Shown piece after piece: positions 1 through 14,595 of a DNA stretch of 64,000 bases. The notes beneath the pieces are model-generated. The model had not been told where the DNA came from, did not search any database, and saw only the letters and a program-made list of their open reading frames with translations. This DNA comes from Coleophoma eucalyptorum. Its lineage: Eukaryota; Ascomycota; Leotiomycetes; Helotiales; Dermateaceae. The stretch is taken from contig JALRME010000038.1 of assembly GCA_026120035.1 (NCBI GenBank), positions 130,907 through 194,906 of the forward strand, in the 5' to 3' direction. How positions within the stretch are numbered: the first letter of the stretch is position 1; each line of letters begins with the position of its first letter. The translations under genes and the position numbers were made by a program.

Positions 1-2127
1 CATCATCACAGGGGACGTCGCCTCCGCCACTTTTTTATGCCAGATGGGAAAAAGGTTCACATTGCACTGTCGCCAGAGGATGCAGAGTCTCTCCGCCAGC
101 GACTAGCTGTAATCTCACAAGACGAACCCTTCGACCTTGTCATCAACGGGTCACCTGAGCACCTACACGCGCTTCGAACTGCTCATAGCCACCATGAAAA
201 GAGACGAGAGACCTTGCAAAAAACTCATGGACAGGCTTACAATGAATTTGAACATGTTCGAGAGCAATTAGAAACCCTTGGGGATGAACTTCACATGTTA
301 ACTGACCACGCCGTGTCCCTGGACGCGTCCTTCTCAAAATATGGTTATTCAGCACATCTTCGAACCTACGATGACACATCTGGGACAGCTTCATCTCGCT
401 CGTCAATAAGTGGCCCGTCTCATGACGATCATGAAAAGAGGGATTGGGAAGCAGAACGGCGAAATGGGAGAATCATGAAACTCTATAAGAAACCTGTGGT
501 TCGACAATATTTCCACCGAGGTTTGCTGTGGAGGGGTTCCGGATTGGCTGAGGTTGCTTCTTTTGAGCTTTTCGTGGATCTTCTATTTGTTGGAATCTTG
601 GTAGGTATCGCGCTCATATCCCTTCCGCAGCTAGCGCTCCTAACCATGGTTCCGTAGGCTATCAATGGTGATCATGCAGCCGACGACACCACTGGTAACG
701 AATTACTACGGTTCTGCATTACGTTCATTATGTCATGGAAAATCTGGAGTGATCTGGCTCTGATTATCTCGTGGTTTGAAACGGACGATGTTGTACAGCG
801 CGTCTCGGTCCTGTTCATCATGGCGTGTTTGCTCGGGTAAATCAAAATGCCATCTCTCTTAACAACAAAACTGACACACGATAGCCTTACAACAAATATG
901 CTGGATGCATTGGAAAGAACCTATACTCAACTTGTCGCTTTTTATCTGGCAGCGCGTCTATTCATGGGGTCTTATTGCCTGATTCTCGCATGCATTATAC
1001 CTATGGTGAGGGGTATGATGATTGTCCAGGTACTCGTCGTCATCATTCCATCAGCATTGTGGATAGCTAGCGTTCACGTGGAGATGCCGAATCGGTTGGC
1101 ATTGATCTGGATCGCAATATACCTCGACCTCTGTGCTGCCCTGAGTGCAATCTTTGTCATACGGGGTGCCAGATTCTTTGGAAAGAAAGTTGAGGCATGG
1201 ATGGAGCGAACCTTCGAATTCATACCTGCAATCAACATCGAGCACAAAGTCGAACGTACAAATGCCTTTGTCACCCTTGTGTTCGGCTATGCGGTTGTCG
1301 CCATCATTTATCAAAATTCTGCTTCACACTGGGGTCTTACTGCTTTTTTTGGAAAGGCGGTATTGGGTCTTATTCAAACTTTCTGTTTCAACTGGATCTA
1401 CTTTGAACTTGATGGCGATGATCTGTTTTCTCATGCCATACGGCGCAGCGTATTTTCTTGTAGGTTCCCCCTGGTCCACTGCCCAACCTTTATATTGACG
1501 AAAATAGCAATGATCTGGACCACAGCACATATTCCATTCATCATGGCTTTTACTCTAGGAGCAGCAGCACTCTCAAAATTAGTCGTGGCAAACGACTGTG
1601 CTAACGCAAACCTAGAGGCACTCACTGAGTTCTACATAGAAAAGTCTGAGCATGAGATACCCATTGGCCTGCGTTGGTTCTACTGCGGCGGTCTTGGTAT
1701 CGCATTAATCTTTATGGGTATGTACCCCACGTCATGACAAAGCCTTTTTCTAAACTCCTCTCTAGGCATCATCTCACTTTCACACATTCACAAAGAAAGT
1801 GGAGGAGCCCGCCTCCGGAAAGCCTATCGACTCACCAATCGATTCGGGGTATGCATTATTATCCTTTGCCTCCCAACAGCACATGATCTCGATTCGTTAC
1901 AACTCATCTCCATTGTCACCGGTCTCATCGTCTGGGTACTTCTCTTGGAGCTCTGGGGGGCCAGTTGCCCTGGTGAGAGTTTCTTCGGCGAGAAGAGACA
2001 GTGCAAATACACGGCGAAATTGAAGCTCTCCAAGAAGGACTTGGAGTCTGCAGCTAAGACTGGCGAAACGATCCGTGTCAAGGACCTTAGTGATAAGGGT
2101 GAGAAGGGATTATATGAACTTAGTTGA
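1..2127 (+). CDS. LtrA-like multi-pass membrane protein (5' end probably outside window)
   Basis: Five exons: to 600, 658-836, 885-1459, 1508-1717, 1766-2127, with introns 601-657, 837-884, 1460-1507 and 1718-1765, all GT-AG. The spliced product has a hydrophilic, charged N-terminal part, then a short sequence just before the first membrane segment (FELFVDLLFVGIL) that is typical of the fungal low-temperature-requirement A (LtrA) family. A series of hydrophobic segments follows, and the protein ends in a charged cytosolic tail. The LtrA family is widespread in bacteria and filamentous fungi but its biochemical role is unknown. The first ATG in the window is at 37, but the frame is open back to base 1, so the true start may lie upstream. 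Family assignment is good; function is not known. Confidence 0.8.
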
Positions 2128-2581
2128 CGACGTGGTTACGCAGCTATCAAGGAATGGGGGTCGTTGATGGGTCTATAGTTCTTTCTCGCATAATTAATTC
2201 CGATGCGCTTTGGATGCCTTGTTAGTAACTTGATTCGAAGCCATCTACAATATTCAAAACTAGACCATGAACATATATGAGAAGGACGAGACATCTTCTC
2301 TTTCGGCCCACCTCAACCTCACCTAAGAGACATCGTTATCACGTGTTGTATTGTAAGAAGAAAAAAGTCTCCTTCTCATCCTCTCACCTCTCCTCACAAC
2401 TCCCAATTCTAATCCAACCACATCTCACAAACACCACATATTATACATAAACCTCTCGACTTACCCAACGCCCCCACCACCCCAAAAGGGAAGCAAAAGC
2501 AAAAGCCAAAAAAAGAAAAACAAAAGAAAAAAGAAGATACATATATAATTCACCTAAACAAACTTACTCACCTCTCCAACC
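2128..2581. promoter_or_regulatory. Intergenic region upstream of the DUF952 gene
   Basis: No gene seen. It holds the 3' flank of the LtrA-like gene, a pyrimidine-rich stretch around 2355-2420 and a strongly A-rich stretch around 2485-2545 directly before the next ATG. Such CT-rich then A-rich leaders are common in fungal promoters and 5' UTRs. No defined operator is recognised. Confidence 0.4.
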
Positions 2582-2998
2582 ATGACCTCCGCCACCCGGC
2601 CCATGACACCACACATCTTCAAAATCCTCCCCAACTCACCGGGCTCGCCCGTGCCCACGGCACTAGCGGCCAGCGAGCTGGACCGCTCGGACGGGTTCAT
2701 CCACACCAGCACGGCCGTGGTGGTGCCGACGACCAGCACGCTCTTCTTCGGCGACGCGTCCGAGATCTGGATCTTGAAGCTGAGCACCGCCGCGCTGGAG
2801 CGCGACGGTGGCCGCTGTTTCTGGGAAGGCCCGGAGGGCTGTGTGCATGTCTACTCGAGGGGCGGCGAGGGCGCCGGGCTGGTGCGCTTGGGTAAGGGGA
2901 ATGTTTTGGATGTGATGAGGTTTGAGAGGAAGGGGGAGGAGTCGTGGGAGGTGGTTTTTGGAAGGGAGGATGCAAAGGCGTGGTTGGTTGATGAGTGA
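2582..2998 (+). CDS. DUF952 domain protein
   Basis: Intronless, 138 aa. The sequence carries the DUF952 landmarks in order: an N-terminal HIFKIL strand, a DGFIHTSTA motif near residues 37-45, a TLFFGD segment, an IWILKLS strand, and a later GPEGCVHVY segment that corresponds to the family's conserved histidine/tyrosine region. Length fits this small family (about 110-140 aa). The domain is found in bacteria and fungi and its activity is undefined. Codon use is very GC-rich in the first two thirds compared with neighbours. The gene faces the TTC36 gene in a convergent arrangement. Start chosen at the first ATG after the A-rich leader. Confidence 0.88.
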   Translation: MTSATRPMTPHIFKILPNSPGSPVPTALAASELDRSDGFIHTSTAVVVPTTSTLFFGDASEIWILKLSTAALERDGGRCFWEGPEGCVHVYSRGGEGAGLVRLGKGNVLDVMRFERKGEESWEVVFGREDAKAWLVDE

Positions 2999-3459
2999 AT
3001 AGGTGAGCGAGTGAGTGAGTGGGTGCGAGGGGAATGGGATGGATGGTGGTTGGAGGCGGGGTGGTGAGGTGTGAGGTGTGAGGTGTGGAATTATGATGGG
3101 TGGGAGCAGCTTGGGGAGAGAGTGCGGATTTTGAGTGACGTAGCGAGCATATAGGCTGAGACTGTTTACAAGCAGATATGTGAGGTCACTGGTATCTAGG
3201 GGCGGTTTGGAAGGATAAGATTGACGTACAAATAAGCGATGATGATGAGCTACTCTCACATCTCATCATAAAATTGGGTCCTAAGTAAGGAATATCTTGA
3301 GATGCTAGGATAATATTGCTAAGTCCTAACAACAATCCTTCTTTCGTTCAGTTAAGCACAACTACGGCCATCCGCCAAGAATCAAGACACTTGCTCTTCA
3401 CAAGAGGCACATCCCGATTTCCATATACAGGATCTCCAGATCTCCAGCTTGGATGCCAT
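2999..3459. other. Convergent 3' region between DUF952 and TTC36 genes
   Basis: No gene seen. It contains a short tandem repeat of a 7-nt unit (GAGGTGT, three copies, 3066-3086) and GTGA-rich sequence just after the DUF952 stop. Probably the 3' UTRs of the two convergent genes. Confidence 0.4.
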
Positions 3460-4284
3460 CTACGTTGAAGCACCAGCATATTCCTTTCTCATAGCCTCTC
3501 TAACCATATCCCCACACAACTTAGCCGTCGGATTCGTACTCACAGCCAACTGTCGTGCAATCTCATTCCCATACCTGCCGCCGAGCATGAAGTCCCTGGA
3601 GGCATTCTCTTCAAACTCCAAGATCGTCCATCGTGCTTCTCTCCTCGCTTGATGAATCCTCAAAGCAGGCGGGGAATCTCCCGAGTCAGACGCTGACGAG
3701 TGGGACTTCGCAGTGAGGTGATATAAAGCGCCCCGTTGCGTGTAGGCTTGAGCTAGTGTTCTGGCAGCTTGCGGTGACAGCGGTGCAAATGGCGTCTTGG
3801 GTGTGAGAAGGGAGATGGCCATGTCGAGATCATCCAAGACTGTCTTTGAAGCTCCTATGATTTGGGAATCCTCTGCATCTGGAAATAGAGGTGGTGCAGT
3901 CCCTTTACTCGCCTTTGCAGAGCTGAGGAGCATGGCATCACCATAAATGCGTCTTAGTGCTTGTGCACGATTATTCCGCACGCTGGCATATGCGGGGAAT
4001 TCCTCAACTAAGGCATCGAGAGCTAAGATGCAAGTTCGGTATTGCTGTATAGGTGGTGTGGAAGTAAGGTTTGCTTTAAGACCAGCTATCTGCAGCTCAA
4101 TTTGTTGGATACTGGATATGATTTCCTTTTCTTTATGGGTAATCCGCTCATAAAGAGCTGTGTCTAAGACGTTGGGATCTCGTGGAAGAGAATCGCTGAT
4201 CAGTATTGGTGCTGATGGACCGGATTCTGGGTCCTTGATCTTATCGAGGACTTCGAGGTCGTGCTTAGTGAGTGTGGCGGCCAT
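3460..4284 (-). CDS. TTC36-like tetratricopeptide repeat protein
   Basis: Intronless, 274 aa from the ATG at 4284. The frame stays open further upstream, but the extra N-terminal residues look like translated 5' UTR, so the start giving MAATLTKHD is preferred. The middle contains degenerate TPR helices, including an asparagine/alanine-rich helix (VRNNRAQALRR) and a second around AQAYTQRGALYHL. The C-terminus has the TTC36 signature ASRDFMLGGRYGNEIA followed by NPTAKLCGDMVREAM. TPR proteins are scaffolds for protein-protein contacts, and the role of fungal TTC36 homologues is not established. The gene is divergent from the HPPD gene, about 1 kb apart. Confidence 0.85.
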   Translation of the reverse strand: MAATLTKHDLEVLDKIKDPESGPSAPILISDSLPRDPNVLDTALYERITHKEKEIISSIQQIELQIAGLKANLTSTPPIQQYRTCILALDALVEEFPAYASVRNNRAQALRRIYGDAMLLSSAKASKGTAPPLFPDAEDSQIIGASKTVLDDLDMAISLLTPKTPFAPLSPQAARTLAQAYTQRGALYHLTAKSHSSASDSGDSPPALRIHQARREARWTILEFEENASRDFMLGGRYGNEIARQLAVSTNPTAKLCGDMVREAMRKEYAGAST

Positions 4285-6573
<2,289 letters not shown>

Positions 6574-7159
6574 CGTGGGTTTGTCTATGAGGTTTTTCAT
6601 TGTTCTAGGGGTGGGGGGATTTGTTGTCGTTCTTTAGCGTGCATTGCATGAGTGGGTGGATATATCTGGCTTCGTGGAAGCGCCGAGGTAAATTTGGGGG
6701 GGGGGGGGGGTTCCTTCTTGGAAGCAAAAAAACCTGAGTGGTTGAATCTCAATTGATTGTCCTACATTAGCCTTCTGTATGTGACAACCGTAGTTCCATC
6801 TTAACAAGGAATTTAGAATGCCTTCATTGATCGAGAGAGAAAGAAGAAAAGATTCAAACGGAAGAAAAAGGGGTATTTCTGATGACTGAGTCCCATTTCA
6901 ACAGAACTTCTAAGTGAGATGTATTGGATTGAGACTCCTTGCCTTTTAGTTTTGATAGGAGTAGAAATCGGGTATGGCGAGCTTTTGGTTATCTCATGAA
7001 CGCATGGAATCATCTGGAGATCTGTAATAACACTTTCCAAATATGCTGTACTCCAAGCCGAGCAGGCTAAACCAAAATAAAATATAACTTTCTCAAAAAC
7101 GCCTCCTCATTCAGTCCCTCGTATCCTATGCCAACCAGCCTAATCTAAAGGTCGTGCAA
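6574..7159. other. Convergent 3' region between HPPD and separase
   Basis: No gene seen. It contains a run of 15 G on the + strand at 6696-6710, soon after the HPPD stop. Otherwise unremarkable AT-rich 3' flanking sequence. Confidence 0.45.
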
Positions 7160-10100
7160 TCATCTTATATACACCGGAACACCATATACACAAACAGCCG
7201 CGCCATTAAGATAGCGTAAATTACAAGCCTCCTTGCCCTTCACCACTGCTTCAACCAAAGACATCTTGCCTCTCGGCATCGACTCTTCGGCATTTCTACA
7301 CTTTCTCTTCCCAGCCTTCACCTGACTTTCGAAGAGGCCCCAATTCTCAAGAGTTGTTTTAGCAAAGCGGTCGATGTCTTTGTCTGTGACATCCCATAGA
7401 GTTCCGACAATGGCTGGACATCCGGCATGCATATAGTTGATTGGAGGACCGTACGGCTCAAAATCGCCGGCGTCGACCAGATGGGAGCTGCTGCAGCCCA
7501 TCAACATAGTAACAGCACATCGCCTCAACCGCCTGATCTCTCTTGCCCTGATATACTGAGCTCCACTGCCGTGCCCGAAGTATAAGAAGAGGTCCTTGGA
7601 TTCCAGATATGATTTGAATTCTGCCTCTGATGGCTCGTGTTTCGTTATGCCTTCCCATTCGTCTAGGCTTTGGAGATCCTTTTGGAATGCAGTTTGAGTT
7701 GATCTCAAATCGCCTCCAGGATTGAGGATGAATGATCCGTTCTCGCGAGTAATGTAACATCCATCAAGATCGCCGTCTTGCCGAGTGCCTTGTTGTTCGA
7801 GTATGCGATCACGGAGACACCCTAGAGAAGGTAGGCGAGATACTGCTAGGCCTTCCATACATGGTAATGACTCCCAAGGGAAAGCATGCAAGGACTTATC
7901 CAGTATGAGAACAGTATGTCTGTTCTCATCGGTATGACCTGATGCCTGGACTGCTTCATGATAACAACGTAAAGCATCGTGGATTTCAATCACAATTGAA
8001 TCGAAATCAATCTCTGCGTAGGCATTCAGTTCCCCGTGAAACTGAAGAACATCCACTACAAAGTAGAGCAAATCGTTCAAAGGCTCGTCAAGATCGCAAT
8101 CCTCCGCAGAAGCATCCCCAAGCCCAATAAAAAGGTCCAATATTCTGGTGTCTAGCGTGATCTGAGGGCTCTTGGTCCTCTTGCCCACCTTTTGCCTGGA
8201 TGGTAAGTGCTTATCAAGAATATTTTGGAACGACTTCTGGAAGCGTGCCAGTAGTTCAGAACGGCGGGCTTCTTGAGAGAATATACCCTTGAAACCACCT
8301 AGCCACACCTTCTCGATGTTCTCAAGTAAGTCCTTAAGACGCGCGTCCAGCTCCTCCCTTCCTTCCCACCATGCTGATCTCGCTGCCTTGGTTGTCATAT
8401 CACCTCCATTGTGCGCGCTTTCATTGGCAAGTTTTATTATATCCATTAGCTCAGCATGACCCTGCTCGAAGCCAAAAACTTCCTCATCTGCATCAATTGA
8501 CGTATTCCGACCAAGTGGAAGACGAAGGATGAACGGACTATATCCAGCATGAAACCTAGTGATGGTGAGTTCCTGTCGATTGTCACTTAAAGAGATTGAA
8601 ATAGCGTTCCAAGCATCCGGAATTATATCAATGTAGTCCTTCTGGAACTTCGAAATATCGTGCATTGCCCCGAGACTTGACCGTCTAGAATCACTAGTAA
8701 GCAATTTTGGCCAGCCGACTTCACCCAGATCCAGTAAAATTTGCTGATCCGCTTGTAGAGCTTTGCGTTCTCGGCGAAGGGCAACATTTCGAGCATTCTC
8801 TTTAGGACAATTAGTATTGTCCCGAATCTGGCAGAACGATTACTTACCAATTAAGCAGCTGGCATAGCTAGGGTTGCCTAATGATTTTCCTTTAATTTGG
8901 CCGGCGGTCGAAAGAAGAACGGAGATACTGCTCATTAAGGTCGATATCGTATGCACAATTGATACTGGAGCTGTCAAAATGGCTGTGGGGTGCACATCTG
9001 TGAGGAGTTGTTGGGCTCGGCGTAAGTTGTCAAAGAAACTGTTTGGTGCAGGACTTTTGGACCGGATGCGATCAGAGTTGTGAGCAGCTGCCTGAGACCT
9101 CTTAGAGGGTGGTGAATGCTTGCTACTAGACAACTTGTCGCCCCTTGCAAGACCTGCCACAGACGGGAAAGAAATGGTCGAATCCTGGAGTATGGAGTAC
9201 ACGGGATCTGCATCCATTTGGTCTAGACTCTGTAGCAACAAATTTCTAGCCATGACGATACCTTGGTTCGCTGCATCTATCTGTGTTCTTACATGCAGAT
9301 CAGCCTCCTCAAGTAGTTGTAGGGCACCTTCGAAGTCCTGTCCAATCATCAAAGCAGTCGCCTTTTGTCGAAGAACGCTTGCTGTTAGTGAGAGCAACAG
9401 TGGACATTCTTCAGAAACAGGTGGCGTTGAGTTCATAGCTGGAGCTACCTTAACGGCAACGTTTCGCTTCACTGTGACCTTATTTCTGATTGGAGCCTTG
9501 CGAGTAGTTTTTGGCTTTGCTTTGGAAATTGTCAATGATGACATCTTGACCTCGAGAATACTCTCTGGCTGGACAATATGATCAATGGCATTTATGTATG
9601 CAGGTGCGGTAAGCTTCTTTAAAGTGCTGCCCGCATCCTCGTAAGCCTTCAACTCAGCATCTCGATCTCCCAAGCGGCCGTGCATTACTCCTAAAGAGCA
9701 CACCATTGAAATTGAGTGAGAAGAGAGCTCATGAGATTTGCTCAAGTCTTTGGCTTGCACAAGTACCTCAGATGCTCTATCGAGACAACCGGCTTTCAGC
9801 CAGATATCTCCAACTACTGCTGAGCTCATTGTCGTATATAATTCTGAACCAACTTCCTGAACTAGCTTTTGAGCCTGCTCCGCGTAATAAAGTGTCTCTT
9901 GGAACATCCCATTATGCGCATAGATCTCGGCAATGTGTGTCAGACTTTTGTAGAGAGGACTGACCATTCCCCAAAATCCTGTGCCATACAGACTTTGATG
10001 TTTAGATGTCTTACTGATCGCAGAAAGGTGGGAAAGGCTGAGCGTGGAACATTCTTCAGGTAGCTTGTCGACATCTAACTTCTCTTGGATTTCATCATGA

Positions 10101-13100
10101 CCAATAACCTGCTGGCACTGCTTTTCTGTCTGGGCCCAGGCTCGTCGAAGCAATCTGACGCTTTGCTTGGCATGGTTGAGAGCGGTCTGTGGAGATCCTC
10201 GTTCCACAGCAAGTATTGAGTGTACTAAAAATGCGTGTCCGATCAATTGGCTAATCTTGATTCTTTGTCTGGAATTGGCAGAGTTTTTCAGAGTATTCAA
10301 GAACTGCTCGTCCTGGCAAACAATCGCCTGAGCTCGTTGGAGATGCTCCTCACTATCAAAGGTTAGCCAGAACCGAAGAACGAAAGAAAGAAAAATAACA
10401 AAAGTAAGAGCAGTAGTTACCATTTATCAAGAGTACCGATTGCAAGAAGGTACTCGGAGTACGTTAAATGTAAGTCTAGCAATGTCTCTGGTCTGAGGCC
10501 ACTAACGCTGCTACGGCTCTGTGCCTGGTTTAAAGCCAAGCCAGCTTTTCCAGTATATCCAAGGTGAATCCATTGCAGTGCCAGTTCGGTATAGCAGATG
10601 ATGGCGCGGTCAGGGTAAGAAGAATTGTCGCATAAATCTACAAGTCTTGCAATCAGGCGTAAAACTGCGGTGCGAGTATTCCCCATGCCTTTCATGCCCA
10701 TGAAGTCCGCGATCGACTGCAAATGAGATAAAAGAGCTTGTACATCTTCTACCCTCCTTTCCAGCTCTTCCAAGGTTTTACATTCGTCCACAATTGATGA
10801 CCATACTGCAAGACAGTCCTTCAAAACATCTATTTTAGGCTGATGCTGGTGAAGCTGCATCAAGCTCGTTGCAACTGCCTGCAAGCTAGGCAAATACTTG
10901 ATGAGTGCTACATCATTCGTGTTGGCGACATCTTCAATTTTTATCTCGGAAAAATCGAATATATCTACTTCTCCCTTAGAAATCTCTTGACGATGATGCG
11001 AGTCGAGAGCTAGAAAGCTGACGAAAGCTCTGAGTCTGCGTATCGGATACTGCTTCGCATCGTAGATGCTGGCTAGCTTCTGGAAAATATTATTGCGAAG
11101 GACAGTAACACTATGGTTATTTGTAGAGGCAGAAACTACGATTAGTTCTTGTTCGAGCATTGCGCCCATTTCTGCTGACGACCAAGATTCTTCTGAGATG
11201 GGCATATCCTCAGCTGAGAAGCCGTATTTAATGATCACCTTAATCATGGAACTCACTGTTCTACCAAGTAGAAGTGTGTCCTCGTTGAGATTCCAGGCTA
11301 AGTCAAGAGGTTGACTGGCGGCAGCAGTGGCGACAGTTTTTAGAGCACCATACTCCAGTGCCTCGTCCCTTAGTCTTAATAAAGTTTTGAAGAGTTCATC
11401 ATAGCGGCCAGTTGTCTTGTAGATTTCAGCCACTCTCTCCAACTTTATGGACATCGAGGCAGCTCGTCGTTCTGCCTCAGGTCGAGTAAGGACGCATTCA
11501 ATAGATCGACGTAGTGCGCGAAGGAATTGCACGTCCTTCGGGTTCTGAGCATCTCGACGCATATTGAGGTACTGACTGTAGTAGAGGTGGGAAATTCTGA
11601 CAAAATACGATGTGGTTGCTGGTGCATTCGTGTCCGGAGATGAAGCACTGGGGCAGCCATCTAATTCCTGAAGTAAAGATGTGCAATCTTGAAGCATCGA
11701 ATCCATCAACTCCCAAGTCAGTTTACCTTCGTTAAGATGCATTCGGACCAGAAAGAGGGCCGAGTCAACTGCATGCAGACCGGGCTTTTTCATAAACATA
11801 CGCCTTTGCTCATGCTGAAGAATGTCTTTGGTGGGGCTTTTGGAATCAGGGCTCTTTCCAAGGTAACGTAAGGATAATCTTGGACATAGAAAGACGAGGG
11901 ATTCGCACATCTGAACTACACCATTTAGTGAATTTTTCGAGTCGAGTGATCTGTTTTTGGCAAGTAATGAGATGGCTGCCCTTCGAGTTGTTGAGACTTC
12001 GGCCAAAAGGTCCTCGATTTCACCAGTTTCACCTTTAAATGGTCGTTCCAAACCCTCCAGAAGTCCCATCAAAAGTTCTTCAATCTTTGTATAGTCAGAA
12101 GATTTCTGAAGAGTGAGTGTGGCTAATCTAGCTGCAACAGCACATCTTCGTGCATCCGATTCAAGCTTTGTGTCAAAAAATGTTCGAAGCTTTTCGGTCC
12201 AGACAATGGCTTCATCGAAGAGCTGTGCCTCATGAGAAAGAGAAGAGAGAAGTTTGTAAATGCCGCAATAGGTCTTGGGCGCATCGACTGATACATCTCG
12301 ATATTCGCGGATACACCTCTGCAAGTCCAAAAACGAGTTTGAAGCAATCATCTGTGCTTGCAGAGCTTGAGATTCGCTTCGGCGAGCAAAAGCAGAAAGG
12401 CAACGAAGAAAAGGACTTAGAATATCCTTTGCAATATCGCCGTCATGTCCAGCAAGTTTCCACCACAGAAGTCGATTCTGTAACGCCAAAACTTGGAATT
12501 GGAAAGCAGCATCTGGACCAATGCTAAGCCTAGGGTCGACAGATATTGCATCATGAGAAGCAGAGATACTCGGACTGAGTGACAGTAATAATTCTGATAC
12601 CGACTGGAGTTGTCGGGCAGCTTTATTAGTCCCTTTCGGGTCTTTCGAGGCTAATAGCAAGAGATTGGTTGGTGAAGAAGGGTGTGAGGTTTGTAGCGTG
12701 CGAAGAGCAGCTTCCGTAGTCTTGTATTTTTGTGAAGTGGTCATAAGTCGCAGTATTTGTAGTTGAGTGGATATAACCAGTCCTAGCTTTGTACCTGGGG
12801 CAAAGGAATTACCGAAATCCAATAGTTCTGCGAACGTTTGTGGCGATGGTTGTATGGATTTCGAAGACAGATCAGGCTTTTTCGAGTTTGGAACATGTTC
12901 CTCTGGTGCCAGCCTTCGTTTTAATATCCTGAGCTCCTTGATAGCCAAATCATCCAGACCCAGTGCTATAAGCTTTCCTATTAATACCGACATGCCGTTT
13001 TCAATCTGTAGTGTGGGCAATTGCAAAGCTGCCGATTTCGTGGCTTGTAATGCACGTAGACATGAAAATGCTGCCCGAGCACATTCTGCGCAGGCCCGGT

Positions 13101-13620
13101 GGCCACTTGAAGTGGTTATAGAGGCATTTGAAGAAGATCTACTCCTTTTCATGGAAAGATTCGGGGAGCTGGAGACTCGATTTAATGACTTTCGAGTCAA
13201 CGGAGACTGAGGTACTGAAATGGATCGTCGAAGCGTCTGCCGTGCTGAGGGCTTCCCGGGTTCTTTTGCTGAGAGCTGTTTTCGAGGCTGGGGTGGTGCT
13301 TTAATGGCCTCACCCATCGCTTTGAGAGTAGCATTGATAACTTCTGTGGCAAGTATTGATCGTTCCTTTATTGACAGCGTTTCCTCGTGTTCCTGTGAAG
13401 AGTCCAGCCCAGGTGTCTTCCTCCCTCGTGTTTTGACCGGCGCTACTCTTCCACTTTTCGTTCTCGACACCAAAATCTTTCCTCCATTACATTTAGGCTC
13501 CACAGGAGTGACTTTTGGAAGTAGCAAATCTGTAAGTATAGTCGCGGTCGCGGTTGTGCATGTTGCCGTTGATGATACTGCTGCCCGGACGGCATCTGCA
13601 TTGGCGTGTATGGAAGACAT
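7160..13620 (-). CDS. Separase (cohesin-cleaving cysteine protease, peptidase family C50)
   Basis: Three exons: 13620-10421, 10352-8848 and 8799-7160, with introns 10353-10420 and 8800-8847. The joined CDS is 6,345 nt, giving 2,114 aa, in the size range of fungal separases (Esp1/Cut1/BimB). Separase cleaves the kleisin subunit of cohesin at anaphase onset and is held in check by securin. The N-terminal three quarters are helical-repeat-like and low in recognisable motifs. The C-terminal protease domain carries the His-Cys dyad in YFGHGSGAQYI (His about 1978) and TMLMGCSSS (Cys about 2004), followed by the family-wide NYMHAGCPAIVGTLWDVTDKD-type segment. The gene is divergent from the DUF5321 gene with only 258 bp between starts. 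Confidence 0.95.
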
Positions 13621-13878
13621 CGAGATATATAATGCGCAGGAATTTAACGAAAACTAAACATTATTCAAATTCCGCAGAAGCAAGATGCGCCAGAGCAATA
13701 ATGTCCGTTGATAATTGAGTATGATGTTCGATTGAATTTCGATCAACCTGTTTGTCGCGGTTGCTGGGGAAACGTCCGGAATAACTTAACACCGACAGAG
13801 CAGTCGAGAACAAGAAATGGTAAGAAATCTACCTCTACAAAGGAGGTAACACACACCACTTCTTGCAAACAGACCGCC
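13621..13878. promoter_or_regulatory. Short bidirectional promoter separase / DUF5321 gene
   Basis: Only 258 bp separate the two start codons, so the genes must share promoter sequence. No specific motif recognised. Confidence 0.45.
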
Positions 13879-14544
13879 ATGAATCGCTCGGCCATGTTCA
13901 GAAGGATACTCATTGCTGCACCCAGCTTGAGAAGTGCTTTGATAAGCCGACAACCAACTCACTCTGCAGCTTTGTCCTATTCGTCCTCTGCTCCAAATAT
14001 TACCTCAACCTCTTTTTGGAAATCACTTGTTCCAAAACCTCTTAGACGAGGGGATGTGACTACATCTACAAAGAAGGGGAAGACGAAGTCTAAAGAATGG
14101 AATCCAGCAACATTCTTTATCAACATTTTCCTTCTCATTGGATCAATGTCTATTCAGATGATTGCACTGCGCAATGACTTTGCGGCCTTCAGCCGACGTG
14201 CTGATGCTAAGATTGGGTTGCTGAAAGAGATTATCGAGCGAGTGCAGAATGGTGAGGATGTAGATGTTGAGGGTCTTCTAGGCGCAGGGGACAAGGCTAA
14301 GGAGAAGGAATGGGAGGAAGGTTTGTTAACCTAGACCTTGTTTCTGAGCCGCGTTGACAATATTTTGTTAGTGCTGCTTGAAATCGAACGCGAAGACGAA
14401 GCTTGGGAACAATCCCGAAGGCAGAAACCCAATCATGGAAGTAATGTCGAAGATAATGTAACGGAGCGACCACCGGCAGAAGCACAAAAGCCTAAGACTG
14501 ATATTGCAAAGCCGAAAACCAATGCGCCGCCAGGGTTTTATTAG
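13879..14544 (+). CDS. DUF5321-type mitochondrial membrane protein
   Basis: Two exons, 13879-14320 and 14372-14544 (intron 14321-14371), 204 aa. The N-terminus is rich in Arg, Ser and Ala and lacks acidic residues over about 60 residues, as in a mitochondrial presequence. One transmembrane segment follows a KEWNPATFF motif (about residues 75-95), then the conserved MIALRNDFAAFSRRADAKIGLLKE stretch, and a charged tail rich in Lys and Pro. This matches a fungus-specific family (DUF5321) found near the mitochondrial inner membrane; its function is unknown. The frame stays open upstream of 13879 but only this ATG begins a presequence-like N-terminus. Confidence 0.8.
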
Positions 14545-14595
14545 AGGCAGCCACCGATGCACTTTGTACAATAATATACAGGTTCTATGGAGTTT